NCBI RefSeq assembly: GCF_029906345.1
Contig: NZ_JARYGY010000003.1
Coordinates: 248,001 to 312,000, forward strand
Direction of reading: 5' to 3'
Origin: Aquimarina mycalae
GTDB taxonomy: Bacteria; Bacteroidota; Bacteroidia; Flavobacteriales; Flavobacteriaceae
DNA length: 64,000 nucleotides
Notes under the pieces: model-generated
Told to the model about the DNA's origin: nothing
The model's database searches: none
What the model saw: the letters and a program-made list of their open reading frames with translations, nothing else
In this document: piece after piece, positions 7,531 through 15,762 of the stretch
Layout: each line of letters begins with the position of its first letter
Numbering within the stretch: position 1 is the first letter of the stretch
Program-made: the position numbers and the translations under genes

Positions 7531-8730
7531 ATGAACAAACCAACCTCTCCTTTTACAAAAGAGCAATTACTGCCACAAGAAGAAATGATCGAAGTGGCTC
7601 GAAAAAAAGGAAAACTTTTTATCGGTATCCCAAAAGAAACCAGCTATCAGGAAAAACGAGTGTGCCTTACTCCAGATGCTGTTGCGGCGTTGACAGCTCA
7701 TGGACACCGTGTTATGATCGAAGTTAATGCAGGGCTTGGAGCAAGTTTTACAGATCGTGATTATAGTGAAGCTGGAGCAGAAATTACGAATGATGCGACA
7801 AAAGTATTTGGATGTCCTATTATACTTAAAGTAGAACCACCTTCTATAGAAGAATTAGCGCATATCAATCCACAAACCGTGTTGATCTCTGCCCTACAAC
7901 TAAAAACGCAATCCAAAGAGTACTTTCAGGAATTGGCAAAAAAGAGGATTACTGCCTTAGGCTTTGAATTTATCCGTGATGCTGATGGTGCATATCCCGC
8001 AGTGCGTGCTTTAAGTGAAATTGCTGGTACCGCAGCAGTGTTAATCGCCTCAGAGCTTATGAGTAATGCTACTATAGGTTCTGGATTGATGATGGGTAAT
8101 ATTAGTGGTGTTCCACCTGCAGAAGTAGTAATTATTGGTGCTGGGACTGTAGGAGAGTTTGCTGCTCGATCTGCTATCGGATTAGGTGCTAATGTAAAAG
8201 TGTTTGATAATTCTATAACCAAATTAAGATGCATACAAACTAATATAGGACGACCTTTATACACCTCTACCATACAGCCTAAAAATTTACTAAAAGCTTT
8301 ACGTCGATGCGATGCTGTAATTGGTGCCGTTAGAGGTAAGAATCGTTCTCCAATTATTGTATCAGAAACCATGGTAGAAGGTATGAAAAGTGGTTCGATT
8401 ATTATTGATGTAAGTATCGATATGGGTGGTTGTTTTGAAACTAGCGAAGTTACATCTCATGACCATCCAACCTTCGAGAAACACGGAGTAATACATTATT
8501 GCGTACCTAATATCCCATCAAGATATGCTAAAACATCTTCATTATCTATCAGTAACATTTTCACCCCATATTTGATGCAGATTGGTGAAGAAGGTGGTAT
8601 TGAAAATGCTGTGCGTTTTGATCGTGGATTAAAGAATGGGTTATATTTCTATCACGGTATCCTAACCAGTAAATCTATTGCGGATTGGTTTGACTTATCC
8701 TATCGGGATATTAATTTATTAATCCTTTAA
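7531..8730 (+). CDS. ald: Alanine dehydrogenase
   Basis: NAD-dependent enzyme interconverting L-alanine and pyruvate plus ammonia. The 399-residue product has an N-terminal catalytic domain (IGIPKETSYQEKRVCLTPDA near residue 30, with the substrate-binding Arg/Lys region) and a Rossmann NAD-binding domain (VVIIGAGTVGEFAARSAIGL near residue 206, a GxGxxG motif). It is slightly longer than the usual 360-370 residues because of about 25 extra N-terminal residues, as in other Bacteroidetes homologues. It is preceded by the porX-tsaE group and has a candidate -7 element of its own. No defect is visible. Confidence 0.93.
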   Translation: MNKPTSPFTKEQLLPQEEMIEVARKKGKLFIGIPKETSYQEKRVCLTPDAVAALTAHGHRVMIEVNAGLGASFTDRDYSEAGAEITNDATKVFGCPIILKVEPPSIEELAHINPQTVLISALQLKTQSKEYFQELAKKRITALGFEFIRDADGAYPAVRALSEIAGTAAVLIASELMSNATIGSGLMMGNISGVPPAEVVIIGAGTVGEFAARSAIGLGANVKVFDNSITKLRCIQTNIGRPLYTSTIQPKNLLKALRRCDAVIGAVRGKNRSPIIVSETMVEGMKSGSIIIDVSIDMGGCFETSEVTSHDHPTFEKHGVIHYCVPNIPSRYAKTSSLSISNIFTPYLMQIGEEGGIENAVRFDRGLKNGLYFYHGILTSKSIADWFDLSYRDINLLIL

Positions 8731-8826
8731 AGAGTATAAAAACCTTGTTTTCAAGCTAAAGAATTGCACTTTATTTAAGCTTCGAAATTTTGCTGTTATC
8801 AAACTCCTAAACTCATAAACTTTATT

Positions 8827-8834
8827 TACTTTTG
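8827..8834 (+). promoter_or_regulatory. Candidate -7 element for the DUF4258 gene
   Basis: TACTTTTG fits TAnnTTTG, 21 bases upstream of the ATG at 8856. No TTG is found at the -33 spacing. Confidence 0.35.
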
Positions 8835-8855
8835 AGCTCAGAATTTTTATAAGGC

Positions 8856-9230
8856 ATGAAACTAGCGCATCGACTGGGATTTTACTTTTTTGGTTTTATT
8901 ATTGGATTGTTTTTACTCTTCTTTTTCTTAGGTGGTAAAAAAGCTTCTTGCGACTATACTCCTACCGCCAGAGTCTTAAAGAACATACGATTAAAGGATC
9001 GATCATTTTCTGAAGAAGTTTTAACTGCAATGCATAATTACAGCATAGATACTGCAGATATTTCTAATATATTAACATCTGGAAGCGTAGATTTTGGAAA
9101 AAGTAATACGAAGTTAGATTCTTGTAACACCTATTTTATAGAAGGAGAAGCCAAAGAAAAAACAATTGGGTTAACAATTGCTAATTGTGATTCTATTGCA
9201 AAGGTAAATAGTTTGGAAATAATTAATTAA
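8856..9230 (+). CDS. DUF4258-type membrane-anchored protein
   Basis: A 124-residue protein with a single N-terminal membrane segment (LGFYFFGFIIGLFLLFFFLG) and an outward-facing domain of about 95 residues. That domain has a conserved-looking CDY near the membrane and paired cysteines later (LDSCNTYFI, TIANCDSIAKV). It resembles the DUF4258 proteins that often accompany ald in flavobacteria; function unknown. The stop overlaps the end of the convergent acetyltransferase gene by 4 bases. Confidence 0.7.
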   Translation: MKLAHRLGFYFFGFIIGLFLLFFFLGGKKASCDYTPTARVLKNIRLKDRSFSEEVLTAMHNYSIDTADISNILTSGSVDFGKSNTKLDSCNTYFIEGEAKEKTIGLTIANCDSIAKVNSLEIIN

Positions 9231-9751
9231 TGTATTTTTTTGGACATTACCCAAAACTCAAAATTCTCTTTACCAATACTAAAAGGATGTTCTCCTATGA
9301 TTTGGTAGTCATTTCTCTTATAAAAAACTACTGCTTTTTCATTAGACTTTAGAACAGACAGCCAGATAAATTCAATTCCACTAGTTTTAACCTTATCAAA
9401 AATATGTTCTTGTAATTGAGCTCCTATCCCCATAGATAAATATTCCTTGAGCATATAGATTTTTTGGAGTTTACATACTTTCTTGGATGAAATAAACTCT
9501 GAAGGTGAATTCAATTGTATTTTTGCATATCCAACAGCCACATCTCCATAATATACAATCCAATATACATTATCCGATTTAACCATACTGGTATGTAATT
9601 TTTCGATTGAAAATGTTGTCTCCAAATACCCTGTAAGATCATTTCTATCTCTGAATAAGTGTCCAAAAGATTGATCAAAAGTTTTCTTTCCTAAAAAAGA
9701 AATATCACTCGCTTCTTGAACTCCTGCTATTCGTATAGTAATATCATTCAT
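9227..9751 (-). CDS. GNAT family N-acetyltransferase
   Basis: A 174-residue acetyl-CoA-dependent N-acetyltransferase. The ATG at 9751 is preferred to a TTG two codons upstream. The fold is shown by YAKIQLN (beta4), LQKIYMLKEYLSMGIGAQLQ with an acetyl-CoA pyrophosphate loop (Q/R-x-x-G-x-G/A variant), and WLSVLKSNEKAVVFYKRNDY before the C-terminal strand. It resembles the spermidine/spermine-like GNAT group, but the substrate is not evident. It is convergent with, and overlaps by 4 bases, the DUF4258 gene. Confidence 0.87.
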   Translation of the reverse strand: MNDITIRIAGVQEASDISFLGKKTFDQSFGHLFRDRNDLTGYLETTFSIEKLHTSMVKSDNVYWIVYYGDVAVGYAKIQLNSPSEFISSKKVCKLQKIYMLKEYLSMGIGAQLQEHIFDKVKTSGIEFIWLSVLKSNEKAVVFYKRNDYQIIGEHPFSIGKENFEFWVMSKKIH

Positions 9752-9840
9752 ACACAATTTATTAAATCAATCACAAAAAAATTAAAACCCTTAGACAGAA
9801 AGTTATAAAAAACATCTTCAATCTTAATTACAAGATCCCA

Positions 9841-10131
9841 CTATCGTTCTCTAGGGCTTATATTTCTGTATGTATCCATCAATTCTTTAAACACTTTTTC
9901 ATCAACAGGTTTATGGATTGTTTTGGTACTTAGAGGATATTTTGATAATAAATGAGAAGGTCTAGTAGGCCTTTTTGTAAAACCTCCTCCACAATTAGGA
10001 CATACATTATGCAAAATAGTATCTACACAATCTTTACAAAATGTACACTCAAAAGTACATATCATAGCTTCCTTACTATCATTAGGCAAAGGGATATTAC
10101 AATTTTCGCAAGTGGGTCTTATTTCTAACAT
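9841..10131 (-). CDS. DUF1272 zinc-ribbon protein
   Basis: A 96-residue cytoplasmic protein with four CxxC-like pairs: CENCNIPLP, CTFECTFCKDC and CPNCGGGF, followed by KRPTRPSHLLSKYP. This matches the DUF1272 family of small zinc-binding proteins, whose function is unknown. It is spaced 89 bases from the GNAT gene and 114 bases from the flavin-oxidase gene, so co-transcription is possible but not evident. Confidence 0.88.
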   Translation of the reverse strand: MLEIRPTCENCNIPLPNDSKEAMICTFECTFCKDCVDTILHNVCPNCGGGFTKRPTRPSHLLSKYPLSTKTIHKPVDEKVFKELMDTYRNISPRER

Positions 10132-10245
10132 AATAGTGTAATAGTAGTTTTAAATTAAAAAAATCAGAAAATATCTCAAAAGACAAAAACCAACTCTTAA
10201 TCTGTTGAAGACTATCTTAGAACAATGTATAAAAAACTTTGACAA

Positions 10246-10908
10246 TTATACCTTATTTCTTTTTACATACTTTATTACCGCATCAGGAACGCTAACACCT
10301 TCCAGCAAATCATGTTCGGCAATAGGATCGCTTGCTACTTGCTTAATAGGGATTACTCCTGCCCAAATCGGTAAATCATGATCTTCTTTTTCATCTACAA
10401 CACCTTCAGCTCTTATTTTAGCAGACGCAGTATCAATCTTAATTGCCATTACCAAGGTCGCATTAAACTCTTTTTTATTAGGTTGTCTAATATTATCCCA
10501 ATGTCCAGGAACCATATGATCAAGTATACAAGCTAATGCATCCATTTTTTCTTTAGGATCATCTACTTTACGTACTTTACCAAAAATGGTTACAGATCGA
10601 TAATTAGCAGAATGATGAAAAGCAGATCGGGCTAAAACTAAACCATCAAGATGGGTAACTGAAATACTAATTTCACCAGTTTTTAATAAGCTAGTCATCA
10701 TTCTGTTTTTTAATGATCCATGGATATAGATTGTATCCTCTTTTCTACCATATGCAGTAGGAATCACAACTACTTTATCTTGCCAGAGATACCCAATATG
10801 ACATAAAAAAGCATCATCTAAAATCGTATTAATTTCGTTTACATTATAATTCGCTCTTTTAGAACCTCTAACTACTTTATTAAGATTTTCGATTGGATAT
10901 TCTGACAT
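10246..10908 (-). CDS. Pyridoxamine 5'-phosphate oxidase-family flavoprotein
   Basis: A 220-residue split beta-barrel FMN-binding protein of the PPOx/NimA-like group. It starts with RANYNVNEINTILDDAFLCH, then VVVIPTAYGRKEDTIYIHGS and FHHSANYRSVTIFGKVRKVD, the pattern of this family. The exact reaction is unknown; members reduce or oxidise various small molecules. It is divergent from a MocR-type regulator 73 bases away, a common pairing in which the PLP-binding regulator controls the oxidase, so a role in vitamin B6 metabolism is possible but inferred. Confidence 0.88.
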   Translation of the reverse strand: MSEYPIENLNKVVRGSKRANYNVNEINTILDDAFLCHIGYLWQDKVVVIPTAYGRKEDTIYIHGSLKNRMMTSLLKTGEISISVTHLDGLVLARSAFHHSANYRSVTIFGKVRKVDDPKEKMDALACILDHMVPGHWDNIRQPNKKEFNATLVMAIKIDTASAKIRAEGVVDEKEDHDLPIWAGVIPIKQVASDPIAEHDLLEGVSVPDAVIKYVKRNKV

Positions 10909-10922
10909 TACTTGCTCGTTTT

Positions 10923-10950
10923 TTGATTTATTTCAAAATTAGTAGTTTTG
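10923..10950 (+). promoter_or_regulatory. Promoter for the MocR regulator gene
   Basis: TTG at 10923-10925 and TAGTTTTG at 10943-10950 are 17 bases apart and fit the Bacteroidetes -33/-7 consensus. The start codon follows 32 bases after the -7 element. Confidence 0.5.
10934..10941 (-). promoter_or_regulatory. Candidate -7 element for the PPOx gene, overlapping the divergent promoter
   Basis: On the minus strand this reads TAATTTTG, fitting TAnnTTTG, 26 bases upstream of the PPOx start. It lies inside the spacer of the divergent MocR promoter, so the two promoters could not easily be occupied at the same time. No -33 TTG is seen for it. Confidence 0.4.
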
Positions 10951-10981
10951 TGGTGTGTTATATTAATCCAGTTTTAACATT

Positions 10982-12493
10982 ATGAGTAGTCCAGTTGTAT
11001 TTCCTTTTAAAAGTAATATTCTACTTGATCGAAAATCAAGTAGACATCTATACTTACAGTTATGTGACCAAATCATTGGTTACATAAAATCTGGAAAAAT
11101 TGCACCATCAACCAAGCTACCTGGATCACGAAAATTATCTGAAGACCTTTCTATACATAGAAAAACTGTTATAGCAACATATGATGAATTAATGTCTCAA
11201 GGATGGATAGAAAGTATTCCAGCTAGAGGAACTTTTGTAAGTAAAGATTTACCCATTATTAGTCCAAAAAAATTGAAAGAAACGTCTACAATTGATTCTT
11301 TAAAAAACACATCAGGTTTTGAATTTAGGAAACGACATCATTTGGTTAGAAAAGGCATTGAAACCATTCAAGCAAGCTTAAAAATAGATGATGGAGTACC
11401 CGATCATAGACTAGCTCCAATCGAAGATATTGCAAAGATCTACAGAAATATTACTAAAAAAACCTATCATCAACACCTTTTAAATTATGGCGATACTTAT
11501 GGCAACATAGAACTTCGTAGAGCCTTGGTTATTTACCTCAATCAGACAAGAGGGTTAAAAATCACTGAAGATAATGTATTAATTACTCGAGGAAGTCAAA
11601 TGGGAATCTATCTCGCTAGTCAATTGTTGCTAAATGATCGCAAAACGATTATCGCAGGAAATACCAATTATATGACAGCGGACAATACTTTTACAGAAGC
11701 TGGAGGAATTATAAAACGTGTTTCTGTAGATGAATATGGTATGAATACCCAAGAAATCGAATCAATATGTAAACAACAACCAATCCATGCAGTATATGTT
11801 ACATCACACCACCACCACCCTACTACTGTTACCTTATCAGCAGAGCGACGTATGCATTTACTTGACATAGCTCATAAATACAACCTAGCAATAGTAGAAG
11901 ATGATTATGATTATGACTTTCATTATAACAATGCACCTATACTTCCTTTAGCAAGTAATGATCACCATGGAAATGTGGTTTATATTGGTGGTTTTACAAA
12001 AATTATTGCTCCAGCACTAAGAATCGGGTATTTTATAGCTCCTAAGGATATGATAGATGAGGCGGCGAGATTAAGGCGTATCCTGGATCGACAAGGAGAC
12101 ACATTGTTAGAACAAACATTGGCTAGAATGATTCATAATGGTGATGTACAAAGACATAGTAATAAGGTGCGGAGAATTTATAAAGCACGTAGAGATTTAT
12201 TCTGTACATTACTAAGGGAAAAACTAGGTGATTTTTTTGATTTCAAGACTCCTAAAGGAGGTATGGCTGTTTGGGTGCAACTAAAGAAACCTTATCACTG
12301 GGATATTGTAATAGCTGAAGCATTAAAACAAGATATTGCTTTTAATCCTGAATGGAGACGTTATGACAATGATAATTCTGGTCATAATGGGATACGAATA
12401 GGATTTGCTGCTTTAAATGAAAAGGAAATCATAGCATTTATTGATAAAATGATATTGGTAATGAAAATAATCAAAGTGAAACCTACCGAATGA
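10982..12493 (+). CDS. MocR/PdxR-family transcription regulator (GntR wHTH fused to aminotransferase fold)
   Basis: A 503-residue protein. Residues about 15-85 form a GntR winged helix (LYLQLCDQIIGYIKSGKIAP, KLPGSRKLSEDLSIHRKTVI). Residues about 130-495 are a fold-type I aminotransferase domain with the PLP-site aspartate region (VEDDYDYDFHYN) and the Schiff-base lysine in GGFTKIIAPALRIGYF. Members such as PdxR sense PLP or related ligands. The divergent PPOx-family gene is the likely target. The PLP lysine is kept, so PLP binding is expected. Confidence 0.93.
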   Translation: MSSPVVFPFKSNILLDRKSSRHLYLQLCDQIIGYIKSGKIAPSTKLPGSRKLSEDLSIHRKTVIATYDELMSQGWIESIPARGTFVSKDLPIISPKKLKETSTIDSLKNTSGFEFRKRHHLVRKGIETIQASLKIDDGVPDHRLAPIEDIAKIYRNITKKTYHQHLLNYGDTYGNIELRRALVIYLNQTRGLKITEDNVLITRGSQMGIYLASQLLLNDRKTIIAGNTNYMTADNTFTEAGGIIKRVSVDEYGMNTQEIESICKQQPIHAVYVTSHHHHPTTVTLSAERRMHLLDIAHKYNLAIVEDDYDYDFHYNNAPILPLASNDHHGNVVYIGGFTKIIAPALRIGYFIAPKDMIDEAARLRRILDRQGDTLLEQTLARMIHNGDVQRHSNKVRRIYKARRDLFCTLLREKLGDFFDFKTPKGGMAVWVQLKKPYHWDIVIAEALKQDIAFNPEWRRYDNDNSGHNGIRIGFAALNEKEIIAFIDKMILVMKIIKVKPTE

Positions 12494-12497
12494 ACAG

Positions 12498-13406
12498 TTA
12501 TTTCTCGTTACTTAATTTGAAAAGTTTCGTACTTACCCAATTAATCTTCCAACCTGTTCCAGAAGATTCATTTTCCTCGCAATAAAAAAGAAATGCTTCA
12601 TCTGGTGTTATATATGGATTCCCTTTTCCTTTTACATTAATGAAAGAAGGTAATTTTATGGGGCTAGACCAATTATCAGCACTCGTTCGATAACTAATAT
12701 GTAGATCCAAATATTCATTAATAGATGCAAAGATCAAATAATCTTCATTAGATGAAATATAAGGAGTACAATATTCATTAGTATCAACACCACTAAAATT
12801 TACTTTTTTTGCCTGCTGATATTTTCCTTGTATTTGATTCGAATAATAGATTTCCATATTGGTATAATCAATATCACTGGAATGAAAATATATCGTACCA
12901 TCTTTTGTCAATGATGGATGAGAAACTAATTTATCCCTTAAGTTTGGAATATCTACATATTCAGGTGTACTCCATGTTCCATTTATTTTTTCAGATTTCC
13001 ATATATGCCAGGTATTCGATACATGATTAGAATCCACTGGTCTGGTAGAACTAAAAACCAATATATTTCCATTTGGCGAAAAACTCATTCCATGCTCATT
13101 AAATTCACTATTAAAAAACGCATCTTCTGGAGCAGACCATTTACCATTATGTTTTTTAATATATTTCACATCAAAACTACTAAAACTGGTATCTGATATA
13201 GTATAATAGTATTCCTCAAAATCATTAGAAAACACTCCTCTATGTACTAAAAAATCCTTTGGAATTAGATCTGATTTGAACTCCATAGGCTCATTAACAG
13301 GAATTTCATGGGTCAAAAATCGATCCACATATTCCAATCGATTATTCTTGGTTTTACAACTCAATGTTATCAATACAACACTTATATATAATAAAAAGTA
13401 TTTCAT
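12498..13406 (-). CDS. PD40/TolB-like beta-propeller lipoprotein
   Basis: A 302-residue predicted lipoprotein. The ATG at 13406 follows a TTG one codon upstream. The signal MKYFLLYISVVLITLSC ends in a lipobox cysteine. The mature part has WD40-like PD40 repeats: MSFSPNGNILVFSSTRPVDS, SHPSLTKDGTIYFHSSD, TPYISSNEDYLIFAS and NPYITPDEAFLFYC. Such propellers bind peptides or carbohydrate; the function here is unknown. It is convergent with the MocR gene (4 bases between stops) and lies 12 bases after the pentapeptide gene on the same strand. Confidence 0.85.
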   Translation of the reverse strand: MKYFLLYISVVLITLSCKTKNNRLEYVDRFLTHEIPVNEPMEFKSDLIPKDFLVHRGVFSNDFEEYYYTISDTSFSSFDVKYIKKHNGKWSAPEDAFFNSEFNEHGMSFSPNGNILVFSSTRPVDSNHVSNTWHIWKSEKINGTWSTPEYVDIPNLRDKLVSHPSLTKDGTIYFHSSDIDYTNMEIYYSNQIQGKYQQAKKVNFSGVDTNEYCTPYISSNEDYLIFASINEYLDLHISYRTSADNWSSPIKLPSFINVKGKGNPYITPDEAFLFYCEENESSGTGWKINWVSTKLFKLSNEK

Positions 13407-13418
13407 CAATTGCCTTTA

Positions 13419-13991
13419 TTATGTAATCTCTAAATCATATTTCTTTAACAATCCAGGCAATCCTTTTGTAGAAAACTTTGCTTTTTTTAATCTATTTTGA
13501 GTTGGATCAATATCAAAATTAAAAGCAGTACTAAAATCGACTTTTTCTGCTATAGTTTGATCAAAAATAGTATTAGCCAAATCACAATCTCTAAACAAGG
13601 AACCTGTAATTATAGCTTGGGTAAAATCTGCTCCGACAAGTTTACAATCAGTAAATTGGGTGTTTTTTATTTCAAACCCATAAAAAGAGACATAGTCCAT
13701 AATACAACCTCTAAATTCTGCCGAGAACATAAAGTTATCACAACTACTAAAATTTGCTCCCAACAACTTACAATCCTTAAAAGAACATGCATCTCTAAAT
13801 GCAGTTTGTTTCATCATCACTTTAGTAAAATCACAATCCATAAATGTGCACTCTAAAAACACTACTACTGCTATATCCGCTTGTATAAAACTACAATTAG
13901 CAAATGTGCAATTATCATATTCCTTCCCTGCTAATTTCTGGTTAGAAAAGTCTTGGTTGGTAAAGGTTTGATTAGCAATTAAGTCATTCAT
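13419..13991 (-). CDS. Pentapeptide repeat protein, Qnr-like
   Basis: A 190-residue protein made almost entirely of A(D/N)LxF-type repeats that fold as a right-handed quadrilateral beta-helix: TFTNQDFSNQKLAGKEYDNC, CTFMDCDFTKVMMKQTAF, CKLVGADFTQAIITGSLFRD. The C-terminus (FDIDPTQNRLKKAKFS, then LPGLLKKYDLEI) resembles the end of Qnr proteins, which bind DNA gyrase and topoisomerase IV. It is somewhat shorter than Qnr (about 218). Whether it protects gyrase is untested. No signal peptide, so cytoplasmic. Confidence 0.85.
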   Translation of the reverse strand: MNDLIANQTFTNQDFSNQKLAGKEYDNCTFANCSFIQADIAVVVFLECTFMDCDFTKVMMKQTAFRDACSFKDCKLLGANFSSCDNFMFSAEFRGCIMDYVSFYGFEIKNTQFTDCKLVGADFTQAIITGSLFRDCDLANTIFDQTIAEKVDFSTAFNFDIDPTQNRLKKAKFSTKGLPGLLKKYDLEIT

Positions 13992-14033
13992 TTATTAAGA
14001 GACTTATGTTATTTAGAACGGTTGTAGAATAAT

Positions 14034-14411
14034 TCAATTCATCCTCCAAGGTGGATTCTTTCTATTATCTCCTGCAAAATACAAAATGATTTGATTTCCA
14101 TCTGGATCTTTAAGTCTGGCTTCTCTCCACAACCAGCTCTGGTCTTCTGGTAATTGATCAAAGTGAACTCCCGATTTCACTAATTTTTCTACATCCTGAT
14201 CCAATTGTTCTGTTTCAAAATAAACATAAACCCCATCACCATTAGGTAATTTTTCTACCTGATGGATAGAAAATGTTGCTTCTCCTTTTTTACATTCAAA
14301 ACGGGCATAATGCGGTAAAGCTTTAACGATTAACCGTAATCCAAGTTTTTCATAGAAGACAATAGATTGTTCTACATCAATGGATGGAACTGTAACTTGA
14401 TTTAGATTCAT
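14034..14411 (-). CDS. VOC (glyoxalase/bleomycin resistance) family protein
   Basis: A 125-residue vicinal-oxygen-chelate fold protein: MNLNQVTVPSIDVEQSIVFY at the start, FECKKGEATFSIHQ in the middle and ARLKDPDGNQIILYFAGDN near the end. The final motif carries a family-typical DPDGN. Substrate and metal dependence are unknown. The gene lies 9 bases after proline dehydrogenase on the same strand, so it is probably in the same transcript. Confidence 0.88.
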   Translation of the reverse strand: MNLNQVTVPSIDVEQSIVFYEKLGLRLIVKALPHYARFECKKGEATFSIHQVEKLPNGDGVYVYFETEQLDQDVEKLVKSGVHFDQLPEDQSWLWREARLKDPDGNQIILYFAGDNRKNPPWRMN

Positions 14412-14420
14412 AAGCTAAAA

Positions 14421-15596
14421 CTACAACTTTCTTCTTTTTCTTTCTTTCGACAACAAATCCAATTCTCTGGTAGTTTGTCCAGCAACAGAAGTATTTTCTT
14501 CTGCTCTGCGAATTAAGTAAGGCATTACGTCTCTAACAGGGCCAAAAGGTAAATACTTAGCTACATTATATCCTTCAGCTGCAAGGTTAAAACTGATATG
14601 GTCACTCATACCATACAATTGACCTAACCAAACTCTAGGATCATTTTTTAATATTTTTTGTGCTCTCATTAGTGCTATCGCCTGATAACAACTGTCTTCA
14701 TTATGAGTACCGATAAACACAGAAATACTGTCAAGATTTTGCAGTATATATTCTAAGGTAGTATTAAAATTAAGATCAGTTGCTGCCTTACTTTCACAAA
14801 TTGGAGTTGGATACCCTTTTTCCTCAGCACGATCATTTTCTTTTTCCATATAGGCACCACGTACGATCTTCATTCCTATTTTAAAACCTGATTCTTTAGC
14901 TTCCTCTTGTAACTTCTTAAGATACTCAAATCTATCATGACGATATAACTGTAGCGTATTATAGACAATTGCTTTTTCCTTATTATACTTGCGCATCATC
15001 TTAGCTACCAAATCATCTGCTGCATCTTGCATCCAGCTCTCTTCTCCATCAATCAATAATGGAACATCACACTCATATGCTTTCTTACATACCTGATCAA
15101 AACGTTCTTCTATTCTAGCCCATTCTTTTTCTTCATCGGCAGTTAAAGCAGTACCTTCTGTTTTCTTTTGCCAAACTAAAAATCGTCCAAAACCCGTAGG
15201 TTTAAATACACCAAAAGGAATTGCCTCTTTTTGATCAACAAAATCCAAAATCTCCATGGTTTTATCCAATACATGATCAAACTGTTCTTCTTCTTCTTTC
15301 CCTTCTACAGAATAATCTAATACAGAAGAAACTCTACCTTTAGCATACATTTTATCTACTACTGGTAGACAATCTTCTTCATCTACACCACCGCAAAAAT
15401 GATCAAACACTGTTGCACGAATCAAACCCTGTACAGGTAAATGAGCTTTTAGAGCAAAATTAGTAACAGCAGTACCAATGCGTACTAAAGGTTCGTTTGC
15501 TATCATTTTAAAAAGAAAATAAGCTCTCTCTAGTTCAGAATCACTCTTTAGTGCAAAAGCAATTTCTGTATTATCAAACAAGGAATGTTCTTTCAT
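14421..15596 (-). CDS. Proline dehydrogenase (monofunctional, Bacteroidetes type)
   Basis: FAD-dependent oxidation of proline to pyrroline-5-carboxylate. 391 residues from the ATG at 15596 (a TTG lies one codon upstream). Recognised from the TIM-barrel features LIDGEESWMQDAADDL, FKIGMKIVRGAYMEKE, YGMSDHISFNLA and the C-terminal KYLPFGPVRDVMPYLIRRA with the substrate-binding arginines. No P5C dehydrogenase domain is fused, unlike enterobacterial PutA. It is divergent from aroB; a promoter with a 23-base spacer and a palindrome lie between them. Confidence 0.92.
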   Translation of the reverse strand: MKEHSLFDNTEIAFALKSDSELERAYFLFKMIANEPLVRIGTAVTNFALKAHLPVQGLIRATVFDHFCGGVDEEDCLPVVDKMYAKGRVSSVLDYSVEGKEEEEQFDHVLDKTMEILDFVDQKEAIPFGVFKPTGFGRFLVWQKKTEGTALTADEEKEWARIEERFDQVCKKAYECDVPLLIDGEESWMQDAADDLVAKMMRKYNKEKAIVYNTLQLYRHDRFEYLKKLQEEAKESGFKIGMKIVRGAYMEKENDRAEEKGYPTPICESKAATDLNFNTTLEYILQNLDSISVFIGTHNEDSCYQAIALMRAQKILKNDPRVWLGQLYGMSDHISFNLAAEGYNVAKYLPFGPVRDVMPYLIRRAEENTSVAGQTTRELDLLSKERKRRKL

Positions 15597-15651
15597 CAAG
15601 TTTTAACTTTAAAAATTCGTAACTATTACGGTAAATTCACTAAAATTATAA

Positions 15652-15669
15652 TGGTATTATCAAATACCA
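15652..15669. promoter_or_regulatory. Inverted repeat in the proline dehydrogenase leader
   Basis: TGGTATT-ATCA-AATACCA is a perfect 7-base inverted repeat with a 4-base spacer. It lies downstream of the candidate promoter at 15692-15725 and 56 bases upstream of the proline dehydrogenase start, where a repressor could act. The binding factor is unknown. Confidence 0.35.
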
Positions 15670-15691
15670 AGTATTTGTTTTAAGATATCTG

Positions 15692-15725
15692 CAAATATAG
15701 AACTTGGAAGTTTATTTTATTACAA
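15692..15725 (-). promoter_or_regulatory. Promoter for proline dehydrogenase
   Basis: On the minus strand, TTG (15725-15723), a 23-base spacer and TATATTTG (15699-15692) fit the Bacteroidetes consensus at its wide limit. The implied leader is about 90 bases long. Confidence 0.45.
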
Positions 15726-15762
15726 ATTCTGCTTAATTTCACAGCCTGTTAAATCACCTTTT

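Noticed and set aside
7926-8372. 148-codon open frame on the minus strand
   Set aside because: Antisense shadow of alanine dehydrogenase, with no domain or start signal of its own.
9227-14411. Run of small unrelated genes as a possible acquired island
   Set aside because: No mobility genes, repeats, tRNA or change in base composition that I can see; they look like ordinary accessory genes.
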